Numbered from the stretch's first letter, positions 7,096-13,937 are shown. The stretch is 64,000 bases of DNA from Solobacterium sp. UBA3691 (GCA_002372175.1 DFIS01000076.1:62001-126000), one strand, 5' to 3'. The notes: generated by a model not told the origin, from the sequence alone. Made by a program: numbers and translations.

Positions 7096-7218
7096 ATGCA
7101 CCTGGCTATGATCAGAACACGAAGAATCAATGATCATAAGGCAACTTTGTCAAATAAGACTGAAGAACTGGAATGTTTGCTGTTATCTCTGCAGGCATGG
7201 GCAGAGAAGAAAGCATAG
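7096..7218 (+). CDS. Small hypothetical protein (40 aa), possibly the second part of a split gene
   Basis: Same frame as the 6952-7086 gene, separated by one TGA and three codons. The product has a basic start (MHLAMIRTRR) and an amphipathic helix. No Shine-Dalgarno is obvious before the ATG, which favours a broken gene or re-initiation over an independent one. Confidence 0.35.
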   Translation: MHLAMIRTRRINDHKATLSNKTEELECLLLSLQAWAEKKA

Positions 7219-7233
7219 AAAGGAGGTGATAAC

Positions 7234-7413
7234 ATGACAAAGAAAACACGTCAGGAGAAGCGGAAACTGCTGATTCGGAAAATTGAAATCCTGAAAGAAC
7301 TGGAAGCTTTGCGTGATAAGCGTGAGACTATGGCATCCGGTGATAATGTAGGACTTCAGATTCTGAAAAGGTATGCAGCACTTGCTTCCATTGACAAAAT
7401 CCTTTCTTCCTGA
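7234..7413 (+). CDS. Small basic hypothetical protein (59 aa)
   Basis: ATG 7234 has a near-perfect ribosome binding site, AGGAGGTGAT at 7221-7230. The product is highly charged (MTKKTRQEKRKLLIRKIEIL start), helical in its first half, and not recognised. The strong ribosome binding site supports real expression within the rightward operon. Confidence 0.55.
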   Translation: MTKKTRQEKRKLLIRKIEILKELEALRDKRETMASGDNVGLQILKRYAALASIDKILSS

Positions 7414-7502
7414 CAGCACGTATTCATTTCATGATTTCCATTGTTTTGGCAGTATGTCGGAGTGAATGTACTGCACCGGACGGAGTGATCTGGTTAGATA
7501 TA

Positions 7503-7535
7503 AGAGCCAAGGCTAACACCTTGGTTCTATTTTTT
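7503..7535 (+). terminator. Intrinsic terminator of the early operon
   Basis: 10-bp stem (AGAGCCAAGG with CCTTGGTTCT, one G-T pair), 6-base loop, then ATTTTTTA. It marks the end of the transcript that starts near 3850. Confidence 0.85.
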
Positions 7536-7556
7536 ACACGTTGCGCAATGTGTAAA
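7533..7556. promoter_or_regulatory. 24-bp near-perfect palindrome, probable operator
   Basis: TTTACAC-GTTGCGCAAT-GTGTAAA is symmetric over 12+12 bases with one mismatch. It lies 36 bp upstream of the start of a ribbon-helix-helix-like gene and overlaps the tail of the preceding terminator. RHH proteins commonly bind such dyads to regulate themselves. Confidence 0.5.
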
Positions 7557-7591
7557 GCTATGATAGTCTTTTGCTGAAAGGAGGTTGAGTA

Positions 7592-7780
7592 TTGGCTGAG
7601 TCTAAAAGCCATCCGTTTGATAAGGTCGCATATGATCGTCAGTATTCAAAAGATCACTATACAAGAGTGTCGGTAGTGCTGAACAAGGAAACAGACAAGA
7701 AGATCATCATGCACCTGGATACCAAGAAGAGCAAAAGCGACTATATCAAACGATTGATCCTTGAGGATATGGATCAATGA
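7592..7780 (+). CDS. Small ribbon-helix-helix-like DNA-binding protein
   Basis: 62 residues. A basic N-terminal tail is followed by TRVSVVLNKETDKKIIMHLD (strand then helix) and SKSDYIKRLILEDM (second helix), which is the Arc/MetJ ribbon-helix-helix order. The start is TTG at 7592 with AAAGGAGG at 7577-7584. The palindrome at 7533-7556 is a plausible self-operator. Similar small proteins are common in phages and integrative elements. Confidence 0.65.
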   Translation: MAESKSHPFDKVAYDRQYSKDHYTRVSVVLNKETDKKIIMHLDTKKSKSDYIKRLILEDMDQ

Positions 7781-7865
7781 AAACGGCACACATAAAAAGG
7801 ATGCTACCGCAATAGCATCCAGTGCCTTAAAACTTTGTCAGTAGAAAGGACGGACTAATTTTATC

Positions 7866-8072
7866 ATGGAAGACAACAGATATACACAATTTGATACACA
7901 GGAACTTTGCACAGAGATCAGGGCAATAGGGGAAGCGTTCTATTCGTTAATTTATCATTGGAATGAGACCGGAATGCCTACAGACGGTTTAGCGGTTACT
8001 ATTGCCGGCAATCTAAACGATAACCTGAATGAGATTGCACGCACTATAGTTAATAAACAGGCAGTGAAATGA
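7866..8072 (+). CDS. Hypothetical protein (68 aa)
   Basis: ATG 7866 with AGAAAGGA about 15 bases upstream. The product is acidic and helical (MEDNRYTQFDTQELCTEIRA start) and not recognised. A hairpin GGATGCTA-CCGCAA-TAGCATCC at 7799-7820 precedes it, and a terminator follows 12 bases after its stop. Confidence 0.55.
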   Translation: MEDNRYTQFDTQELCTEIRAIGEAFYSLIYHWNETGMPTDGLAVTIAGNLNDNLNEIARTIVNKQAVK

Positions 8073-8084
8073 CACGCTGAAAAG

Positions 8085-8111
8085 AGCCAAGTTAATAGCT
8101 TGGCTTTTATT
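8085..8111 (+). terminator. Intrinsic terminator before the GIY-YIG cassette
   Basis: AGCCAAG pairs with CTTGGCT around loop TTAATAG, followed by TTTATT. It ends the transcript of the 7866-8072 gene and abuts the left 13-bp repeat of the cargo cassette. Confidence 0.75.
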
Positions 8112-8121
8112 GTGAGATAAT
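8109..8121 (+). repeat. Left 13-bp direct repeat bounding the GIY-YIG cassette
   Basis: ATTGTGAGATAAT is repeated exactly at 9528-9540, on the other side of the GIY-YIG gene. Flanking bases differ on both sides. Confidence 0.65.
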
Positions 8122-8212
8122 TAGACTGACATGGAAAGAAATATGGAAAGTCGTAAAACACAACGACCCAAAATATGAATTAGAATAATTATTGAATTTA
8201 GCGAGAAAACAT

Positions 8213-9469
8213 ATGAATGATGTCAATGTATTTACAAAGCAAGACTATGATAGCGATTTTTCTAAATTAGATCTCTGCTCAGGTTTAGACATAAACCCTG
8301 TTGTTAAGCATCTGTATTATCAATACAAAGAAGATTGCAATAAACTTGCATATCATATCTTGCAAGGAGAACACGGAAGCAGAGAATACTATGTCTATGC
8401 ATGGCATACTGTTCAATTACCTAAACGTTATTTTTACGTTGGAAAAGGAACTGGTAAGAGGTATAAACATATCCTTAAAGAAATCAGCAAATATAAATCA
8501 GGAGAAAAGAAACGTAATCCTAGATACAAACAGTATTCCATTATCCAGGATAGCTGTGGTATTGAATGCGAGTTTCTTCTTAAGGATCTAACCGAATACG
8601 AAGCACTAATATATGAACAGTGTGTAAAACTTGATTTTTGGAATAATGGTGAAGTGTTACTTAATGTTGAAGGGGTAATTGATGAAAACGAGCTTCCTGA
8701 TGGCTGGAGATCTCAAGGATTCACAAATTATCCAAGTTTGGAAAACAATCGGTTCAACAGAAGATATTTAGACTGCGAAGCTCCTAAATTTGATGTGATA
8801 GAATTCGATTCTTTGCTGAACGCAGATTTCTATAATGGATATTTTGAAAGTGAGCATAGTGAGACAATTGAAAAACAGAATAAGCTAATTGAGATGTGGA
8901 TTACTCACTCCGGTGGAAAAATATCTTCCTGTCCAAAATCACTAATTGTACAAGGATTAATGCCAGAACATCATTACCATAGTTATAAAAAAGATAATGT
9001 ACAGATATATAGTGCTGAAGATGTATTGACTTTAATCAAACACGATAATTCTTTCTCTATATCTTTATCAGACATCATTTTAGAACCGCCTGTTGCCAAT
9101 CAAGAACTATTAAATCGAATGATAATCATTGCTGATTACATAAAACAAAAGTTAATTGAACTAGGTGCAGATGAAAAATACATATTTTATGAGGAACATC
9201 GCGAAAAAGACGTACTTTTGGGCATAACGGCAATAAGGTATTTGACCAGGTACATTAGCTTTTTCGTTTACAAGAAAAGAAACCTAAACTACATTCTTGT
9301 TCCATTGTCGCTAGCTGATGACACATTACAAAAAAAGCTCACCAAAATCACTAGTTGGAAAGGTCATTTTGAATTTGTTGACACGGCAGAACTGGAAGCT
9401 CTTACCAACTTTTTCAATGCTTTTATTGAAGAAGCAGAGAAGCAACGAGATTATTATCATAATAACTAG
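8213..9469 (+). CDS. GIY-YIG nuclease-domain protein with unknown C-terminal region (cargo gene)
   Basis: 418 residues from ATG 8213 (an in-frame TTG lies at 8192; neither has a clear Shine-Dalgarno). A GIY-YIG domain occupies about 55-155: the YYVYA strand, FYVGKGTGKR at about 74-83 with the motif's Gly, Lys and Arg, then LTEYEALIYE with the probable catalytic Glu and a closing LLNVEG. The remaining 260 residues are not recognised. The gene is clearly more AT-rich than its neighbours, has its own non-coding leader and is bounded by 13-bp direct repeats, so it looks like an independently acquired cassette. A homing-type nuclease or an anti-phage accessory gene are both possible. Confidence 0.75.
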   Translation: MNDVNVFTKQDYDSDFSKLDLCSGLDINPVVKHLYYQYKEDCNKLAYHILQGEHGSREYYVYAWHTVQLPKRYFYVGKGTGKRYKHILKEISKYKSGEKKRNPRYKQYSIIQDSCGIECEFLLKDLTEYEALIYEQCVKLDFWNNGEVLLNVEGVIDENELPDGWRSQGFTNYPSLENNRFNRRYLDCEAPKFDVIEFDSLLNADFYNGYFESEHSETIEKQNKLIEMWITHSGGKISSCPKSLIVQGLMPEHHYHSYKKDNVQIYSAEDVLTLIKHDNSFSISLSDIILEPPVANQELLNRMIIIADYIKQKLIELGADEKYIFYEEHREKDVLLGITAIRYLTRYISFFVYKKRNLNYILVPLSLADDTLQKKLTKITSWKGHFEFVDTAELEALTNFFNAFIEEAEKQRDYYHNN

Positions 9470-9527
9470 CTTACTTCTCTCGCTGCTTGCGGGCTGACAA
9501 GGGAAGTAACTCGAAGGTCGCCTAACC

Positions 9528-9540
9528 ATTGTGAGATAAT
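9528..9540 (+). repeat. Right 13-bp direct repeat bounding the GIY-YIG cassette
   Basis: Exact copy of 8109-8121. Joining the two copies would restore a simple terminator-to-ribosome-binding-site junction in front of the ArpU-like gene. Confidence 0.65.
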
Positions 9541-9559
9541 GAATCCAAGGAGGTTCATA

Positions 9560-9970
9560 ATGACATCTGACGAACTGTATATCTTTAAATCAGACCTTAA
9601 ACTATTGAAACACTTGGAACGTCAATACAATGCTGTGAAAACCGAACTGGATGAGATCGAATATATCCTTCAGGGTGTGCATGGTGTTGATCAATCACGT
9701 GTCAGGAATGTTAGATCTCACAAGGATAAGCGAATACAGCTTATCGAAAAGAAAGACCATAAACAGAAGTATGCAGATGAGCTGAAACAAAGGATTGATC
9801 ATACTAAAAGGGTATTAAGCAGTTTTGACCCGGAGATGAAAAGCATACTGACAGATGTGTATGTCAAAGGAATCACCATTGATAGTATCGGCATGGATAT
9901 AGGCTATTCAGAAGCCAGTGTCAAACGACTGATTGAGCGCAAGATCAAAGATGTAGATTATTACAAATGA
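9560..9970 (+). CDS. ArpU/RinA-type phage late transcriptional regulator (DUF1492-like)
   Basis: 136 residues from ATG 9560 (AAGGAGG at 9547-9553; an in-frame ATG at 9539 would place this site inside the gene). Long N-terminal helices are followed at about 95-130 by a sigma-like helix-turn-helix (MKSILTDVYVKGITIDSIGM, then YSEASVKRLIERKI). The pattern fits the ArpU/RinA/DUF1492 group, which activates phage late or packaging genes. As the last gene of an element without its own late genes, it may act on a helper phage or on island packaging (inference). Confidence 0.7.
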   Translation: MTSDELYIFKSDLKLLKHLERQYNAVKTELDEIEYILQGVHGVDQSRVRNVRSHKDKRIQLIEKKDHKQKYADELKQRIDHTKRVLSSFDPEMKSILTDVYVKGITIDSIGMDIGYSEASVKRLIERKIKDVDYYK

Positions 9971-10073
9971 AGCAAAATAAGCCTGTTTTCGAGGCTGAAA
10001 CGCTTCTGTGAACATAGTACAGGACTGGATAATTTAACGCTGTCAGAAGCCTGTAAATGCATCCTGATGTAAA

Positions 10074-10110
10074 AAAAGTATATGGACGGCCTTCACCATA
10101 TACTTTTATT
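10074..10110. terminator. Strong bidirectional terminator after the ArpU-like gene
   Basis: A 12-bp perfect stem (AAAAGTATATGG with CCATATACTTTT) around a 10-base loop, T-rich on both strands. Confidence 0.85.
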
Positions 10111-10269
10111 GTGCGATGACAGAAATAACTGTCGACACAAGTCTGATTATAGCACTATGCAGAAAAAAGTATAAAGAAATACTTCCCCCTGAATTGAATA
10201 GGGTGGATCATCACTACACCGACTGTCCCCTGACCTTAAAAACAGATATAGCGACTAAATCAGGTCTTA

Positions 10270-10528
10270 GTGCATGAAAAACGTTGTGTATATCTCCCCC
10301 CCCCCTATAAGATAACACAGGGTGCATATTGCTAGACCGGATGTGCATGTTAACTTTAGCTCTCTTCAGGTGCATGTTACCGTCAGCAGATTTGCGCGAA
10401 GATATTTAAAAATAATCGATTTAATTCAGATAAAACCGTTTATATCTTTTTTTGTCCGGAATTAATCTATTTTAGCGAGAGAGGAAAAGGATTCTTCAGC
10501 GCATTCGGTGTACTCTTGCCAGGTGCAT
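10270..10528 (+). repeat. Cluster of GTGCAT repeats
   Basis: GTGCAT occurs at 10270, 10322, 10343, 10370 and 10523, all in the same orientation. The copies at 10343 and 10370 extend to GTGCATGTTA and lie 27 bp apart. No gene uses this region. Possible protein-binding or packaging sites. Confidence 0.4.
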
Positions 10529-10554
10529 TGTTTTGAAAAGAGGGGATATCTATT

Positions 10555-10604
10555 TTGCGTATCATTTTGTATAAAAGTACAGTTTGCGTATCAAGTTGCG
10601 TATC
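10555..10604 (+). repeat. Right integrase arm-site array: three TTGCGTATC repeats
   Basis: Copies at 10555-10563, 10584-10592 and 10596-10604, same orientation as the three left copies (1850-1880) but spaced 29 and 12 bp. They lie 43-92 bp inside attR. Confidence 0.8.
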
Positions 10605-10646
10605 AAGATGCTGAAATCCTTTTGTTATGCGGTTTTTTGCTGTTAA

Positions 10647-10668
10647 TCGAACCCCGTACACGTCACCA
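10647..10668 (+). repeat. attR: right attachment repeat
   Basis: Exact 22-bp copy of the tRNA-Glu 3' end (1704-1725), from the T loop through CCA, with no tRNA body before it. It marks the right boundary of the island. Confidence 0.93.
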
Positions 10669-10679
10669 AGGTACTAAAT

Positions 10680-10737
10680 AAGCTTTCGGAAATAACAGGC
10701 TCTTCAGCCTGAGATATATAACCGAAAGCTTTTTTCT
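10680..10737 (+). terminator. Original chromosomal terminator of tRNA-Glu, displaced by the island
   Basis: AAGCTTTCGG (10680-10689) pairs with CCGAAAGCTT (10722-10731), enclosing an inner stem CAGGCT/AGCCTG, followed by TTTTCTTA. Before integration it would have lain 12 bases after the tRNA CCA. Confidence 0.85.
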
Positions 10738-10781
10738 TATCTCTATGGCATTTATTGAAGATTACATAGTTTTATCTGATG

Positions 10782-10788
10782 TTATAAT
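10782..10788 (+). promoter_or_regulatory. Extended -10 promoter of the flavodoxin gene
   Basis: TGT-TATAAT with the hexamer at 10783-10788, 32 bases before the ATG. No clear -35 at normal spacing, consistent with an extended -10 promoter. Confidence 0.55.
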
Positions 10789-10820
10789 CTGATTGTAAAA
10801 TACCGGAAAGGAACTGAAAT

Positions 10821-11327
10821 ATGAAATTAGCAGTGATTTGTGATTCAAAGACAGGAAATACACTTAAGTGTGCAGAATGGATTGCTGAAGGCATGAACAG
10901 CGTAGATGGTATTGAAGCGAAGGCGTTCAAGATCGAAGAGGTTGATGAAGACTTCGTTAAAGAATCCCGGGGTGTTGTTGTCGGCTGTCCGAGTTATGCG
11001 GCACTGATGACACCGGATATGCGCAACTGGCTGATGGGTGCCGGGAAGCTGGGCATGGCCGGTAAGCTTGGCGGTGCTTTTGCGACAGAGCAGTTTACAC
11101 ACGGCGGTGCTGAACTTGTGATCCAGTCGATCCATACAAATATGCTTGTCTGGGGCATGCTGGTATATTCCGGCGGAGGTTCAAAGGGCATGCCGGTCAT
11201 CCATATCGGTCCGGTTGGCGTTAACGGCAACGTTGAAGCGCATAACGGTCTTGAAAACTACGAGAATTATTTCCGTGTATTCGGTCAGCGTTTTGCCGAA
11301 AAGGCAGCCGAACTCTTCACAAAGTAA
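10821..11327 (+). CDS. Flavodoxin family protein
   Basis: 168 residues. The FMN phosphate loop SKTGNT lies at residues 9-14 and the isoalloxazine-binding CPSYAALMTPDMRNW segment near 55-70. The insertion after FATEQF and the GGAELV segment resemble WrbA-type or NAD(P)H-dependent reductases as much as classic flavodoxin. It would carry electrons or reduce quinones in the cytoplasm using FMN. It is a monocistronic unit with its own promoter, a GGAAAGGA ribosome site and a terminator at 11338-11361. Confidence 0.85.
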   Translation: MKLAVICDSKTGNTLKCAEWIAEGMNSVDGIEAKAFKIEEVDEDFVKESRGVVVGCPSYAALMTPDMRNWLMGAGKLGMAGKLGGAFATEQFTHGGAELVIQSIHTNMLVWGMLVYSGGGSKGMPVIHIGPVGVNGNVEAHNGLENYENYFRVFGQRFAEKAAELFTK

Positions 11328-11337
11328 GTACAGGCAA

Positions 11338-11361
11338 CCGAAGGTCATCCTTCGGTTTTTC
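11338..11361 (+). terminator. Terminator of the flavodoxin gene
   Basis: CCGAAGG-TCAT-CCTTCGG followed by TTTTTCTTT. Confidence 0.9.
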
Positions 11362-11427
11362 TTTGAATGAATCTCACAAGGCTGCGGTATGCATTCTGTG
11401 GTACAATGACAATACTGCAGACAGAAG

Positions 11428-12663
11428 ATGACAACTATGAAATTTATTAAAGATCTGGATAGAAACAGAAATGACAGATTTGTTACGGCCTCTGAACAGA
11501 ATACACTGTTTCAGTGCTCACCGTGGGCAGATCTGAAGAAAAGTACCTGGCATCCGCATTTTGTCGGTGCCGAAGATGAGAACGGGGAACTGATTGCCAC
11601 TGCTCTTGTTCTTGTAAGACCGTTAGTATTCGGACAGAATCTGATGTATATACCGCGCGGTCCGGTCATGGACTGGCAGAATGATACGGTCGTTTCCTTT
11701 TTCATCAATGAACTGAAGAAGTATGCACGCAGTCTTCACTGCGCTGCTGTTCGCTTTGATCCGGCTGTGATCACAAGATCATATCCGTATGCGGACAGAA
11801 ATGCCGAACATCCTGCCGAGCATCTTGACATGATTGCTTCTCTGACGCGTTTTGGGGCTGTTCACCGGGGTTTTACGACGATGATCGAAGAGAGTACCCA
11901 GCCGAGATTTAACGCTGAAATGGACGTTTTTGAGGGCTATGAGGCAAAGCTTGAACACCGTACACGCAAGTGTATCAATGCGGCAGTCAGAAAAGGAATC
12001 ATTCTGCGCTCCGGCAAGGAGTATGTCTCTGACTTTGCCTCTGCCATGCACTATACGGAAGTACGCAAGAAGATCGCCCTGCGTAATGAGGAATACTTCA
12101 GGCAGATGCTTGAAGTATACGGAGATAAGGGCATTTGTATTACCTCTTATCTGAACTTTCCGAAGCAGATCGGCATCCTTAAGGAACGTATAGATGCCTA
12201 TAAACGTGATCTGGAAGGACCGCTCTCAAAGAAGAAGAAAGCGGAAACGGAGCAGAAGCTGGCACAGGACGAAAAGGAACTGGCACAGCTGCAGGAAGAC
12301 TATCAGCGTGAAGGCCGTGATGAAGTCATTACCGGCGGTATTCTCGGTTGTTATAACGATCAGCTGATGGAACTGTTTTATATGGGCAATAACCCGGATT
12401 ATCTGCGTATGTACAGCAGTTATCTGTTATATAAGACATGTCTGGATATGTGTGTGGAGAAGGGTATACGCAGATGCAGCTTCGGCGGTATTGAAGGCAC
12501 CCTGGATGATGGCCTGACACTGTTCAAATCAAACTGGCTGATGAATGTTGAAGAGTATATCGGAGAATTTAATATAGTCCTGAACAGACCTGTATACTGG
12601 ATGTTTGACAAAGCATATCCGCTGGCATTAAAGACTGCCGCAAGACTAAGAGGAAGAAAATGA
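11428..12663 (+). CDS. FemAB-family peptidoglycan bridge aminoacyltransferase (first of two)
   Basis: 411 residues, the normal FemX/MurM length. Two GNAT-like lobes are visible: FQCSPWADLKKSTWHPHFVG and YIPRGPVMDW in the first, and CSFGGIEGTL with FKSNW in the second. An antiparallel coiled-coil arm covers about 245-300 (LKERIDAYKRDLEGPLSKKK and onward), a FemA hallmark. These enzymes use aminoacyl-tRNA to extend the lipid II stem peptide at the inner face of the membrane. A TGG-TACAAT -10 lies at 11399-11407. It overlaps the second FemAB gene by ATGA. An in-frame ATG at 11437 is an alternative start. Confidence 0.9.
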   Translation: MTTMKFIKDLDRNRNDRFVTASEQNTLFQCSPWADLKKSTWHPHFVGAEDENGELIATALVLVRPLVFGQNLMYIPRGPVMDWQNDTVVSFFINELKKYARSLHCAAVRFDPAVITRSYPYADRNAEHPAEHLDMIASLTRFGAVHRGFTTMIEESTQPRFNAEMDVFEGYEAKLEHRTRKCINAAVRKGIILRSGKEYVSDFASAMHYTEVRKKIALRNEEYFRQMLEVYGDKGICITSYLNFPKQIGILKERIDAYKRDLEGPLSKKKKAETEQKLAQDEKELAQLQEDYQREGRDEVITGGILGCYNDQLMELFYMGNNPDYLRMYSSYLLYKTCLDMCVEKGIRRCSFGGIEGTLDDGLTLFKSNWLMNVEEYIGEFNIVLNRPVYWMFDKAYPLALKTAARLRGRK

Positions 12664-13937
12664 AACTGATCGTCGGTGTTGATCCGGAAAGATTTGATGA
12701 ATTTGCGAAACGCTCGGATATTGCGCATTATTCCAAGACTTCGCCGTTTATTGCCTTCAAGTATCCCGAATACCGGAAGGGTGTGCTTGTCGGGATGGAG
12801 AATGAGCAGGGGGAGCTTGTGGCCTCAGCTGTAGTTCTGCAGAAGACATGCAGAGCGCCGATCATGAAGTTCAGCTACGTGCAGTACGGTTTTAACCTGG
12901 ATATCAATGACCGTACACTGATCGCAGAGTTTTCCAAAGCTCTGGCAGACTACGCAAAAAAGAGCGGCTCGGCCTTCCTGCGCATTGATCCGAATATCAC
13001 ACGTCTGCAGCACGAAAAAGACGGCAGGATCACTGAGAACGGCTTTAATCATGAATATGTGACAGAGATCCTGAAGGAACAGGGATATACACATCTTGGC
13101 TATAACTACGGCTACAGTGGTAACTGGATGAGCAGATTCACGTACTGCCTGGATCTGGACAGAGATCTGAAGACGATCCGTAAAGGCATCAAGCGGTACA
13201 ACACATATCACAAGAAGAATGAAGAGCGTCTGGTAACCGTCAGACGGGCATCCATGGAAGAGCTTCCGGTACTGCTGAAGAGTCAGAAGGAACTCTCCGA
13301 AAAGCTTGGCTTCAAGCCCAAAGATCTTTCCTACTTTCAGAAACTCTGGAAGGCATACGGAGATGATGTTTACTATTACATCGCATCGGTAAATTATACT
13401 GAGTCTTTGCGGGCGCTGAAGCAGAAAGCGGAAGAACTGAAAGACTACGGGAAAAAGCTGAAGGACGAAAACAAGATTGCAAAAAACGATCAGGAGATCA
13501 GTGCACTGGAAAAGGAGATTGCTGAGATCTCGGCATCACCCCTGAATGACGGACAGGAACATTTCCTCGGTGCCAAGTTCATCATCCGCCAGGATACCCA
13601 TGCCTGGAATGTAAACATGTATACGACGAAGACATTCCTGAACTACCGCGGTGCTTTTGCCCTGCATGATTATGCGATCGCACATATGCATGAGCTCGGG
13701 GTAAAGACCTATGACTTTGAAGGCATCTCCGGAAGTATGGATCCCAAGGACGAGTATTACGGACAGACGGATTTCAAGAAGAGCTTCGGCGGTGATTATC
13801 TGGAATTCCTCGGTGAATTCGACGCTGTCTTCAATCGCCGGAAATATGAAGAATGGAAGAAGGTCACCTGGTTTAACAGTCATGCCAGACGAAGGATACG
13901 CAGAGTGATCTACAGCCGTAAGAAAAAGACATCCTAG
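12660..13937 (+). CDS. FemAB-family peptidoglycan bridge aminoacyltransferase (second of two)
   Basis: 425 residues, paralogous to the preceding gene: KTSPFIAFKYPEYRKGVLVG near the start, a coiled-coil arm at about 250-285, and YDFEGISGSMDPKDEYYGQTDFKKSFGG near the end. Two consecutive Fem-type enzymes usually add successive residues of a peptidoglycan cross-bridge, so this organism probably has a bridge of two or more residues. The amino acid cannot be read from sequence. Translationally coupled by an ATGA overlap. Confidence 0.9.
   Translation: MKLIVGVDPERFDEFAKRSDIAHYSKTSPFIAFKYPEYRKGVLVGMENEQGELVASAVVLQKTCRAPIMKFSYVQYGFNLDINDRTLIAEFSKALADYAKKSGSAFLRIDPNITRLQHEKDGRITENGFNHEYVTEILKEQGYTHLGYNYGYSGNWMSRFTYCLDLDRDLKTIRKGIKRYNTYHKKNEERLVTVRRASMEELPVLLKSQKELSEKLGFKPKDLSYFQKLWKAYGDDVYYYIASVNYTESLRALKQKAEELKDYGKKLKDENKIAKNDQEISALEKEIAEISASPLNDGQEHFLGAKFIIRQDTHAWNVNMYTTKTFLNYRGAFALHDYAIAHMHELGVKTYDFEGISGSMDPKDEYYGQTDFKKSFGGDYLEFLGEFDAVFNRRKYEEWKKVTWFNSHARRRIRRVIYSRKKKTS

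Larger units (their letters stand above)
9971..10646. other. Non-coding right end of the element
   Basis: 676 bases without a credible gene. They contain a strong terminator (10074-10110), a run of ten C (10296-10305), five GTGCAT hexamers (10270-10528) and the right integrase arm sites. A cos/pac-like packaging signal or att regulatory region could sit here. That is an inference. Confidence 0.6.
1704..10668. mobile_element. Integrated satellite-like genomic island (PICI-like), about 8.9 kb, in tRNA-Glu
   Basis: The boundaries are an exact 22-bp direct repeat, with the integrase next to the left end and integrase arm-site repeats inside both ends. Gene order is int and a repressor leftward, then a divergent rightward operon of HTH/excisionase-like proteins, a RepA-like ATPase, an iteron-like origin, HNH, several small proteins, a GIY-YIG cargo gene and an ArpU/RinA-like regulator. 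No capsid, portal, terminase, lysis, relaxase or type IV secretion gene is present. This layout matches phage-inducible chromosomal islands. A decayed prophage or a plasmid-like integrative element are alternatives. The content is visibly more AT-rich than the flanks. Confidence 0.75.

Noticed and set aside
9539..9559. Seven-residue N-terminal extension of the ArpU-like gene
   Set aside because: The AAGGAGG ribosome site for the ATG at 9560 lies inside it.
10296..10305. C10 tract as a phase-variable switch
   Set aside because: It is not inside or just upstream of any gene; it may also be a sequencing-length artefact. Kept only as part of the right-end description.
10467..10661. Minus-strand frame across the right arm sites and attR
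   Set aside because: It overlaps the integrase-site repeats and attachment site; the translation reflects the repeats, not a protein family.
1704..10668. Full prophage or integrative conjugative element
   Set aside because: No capsid, portal, terminase, tail, holin/lysin, relaxase or type IV secretion gene is visible in the interval.
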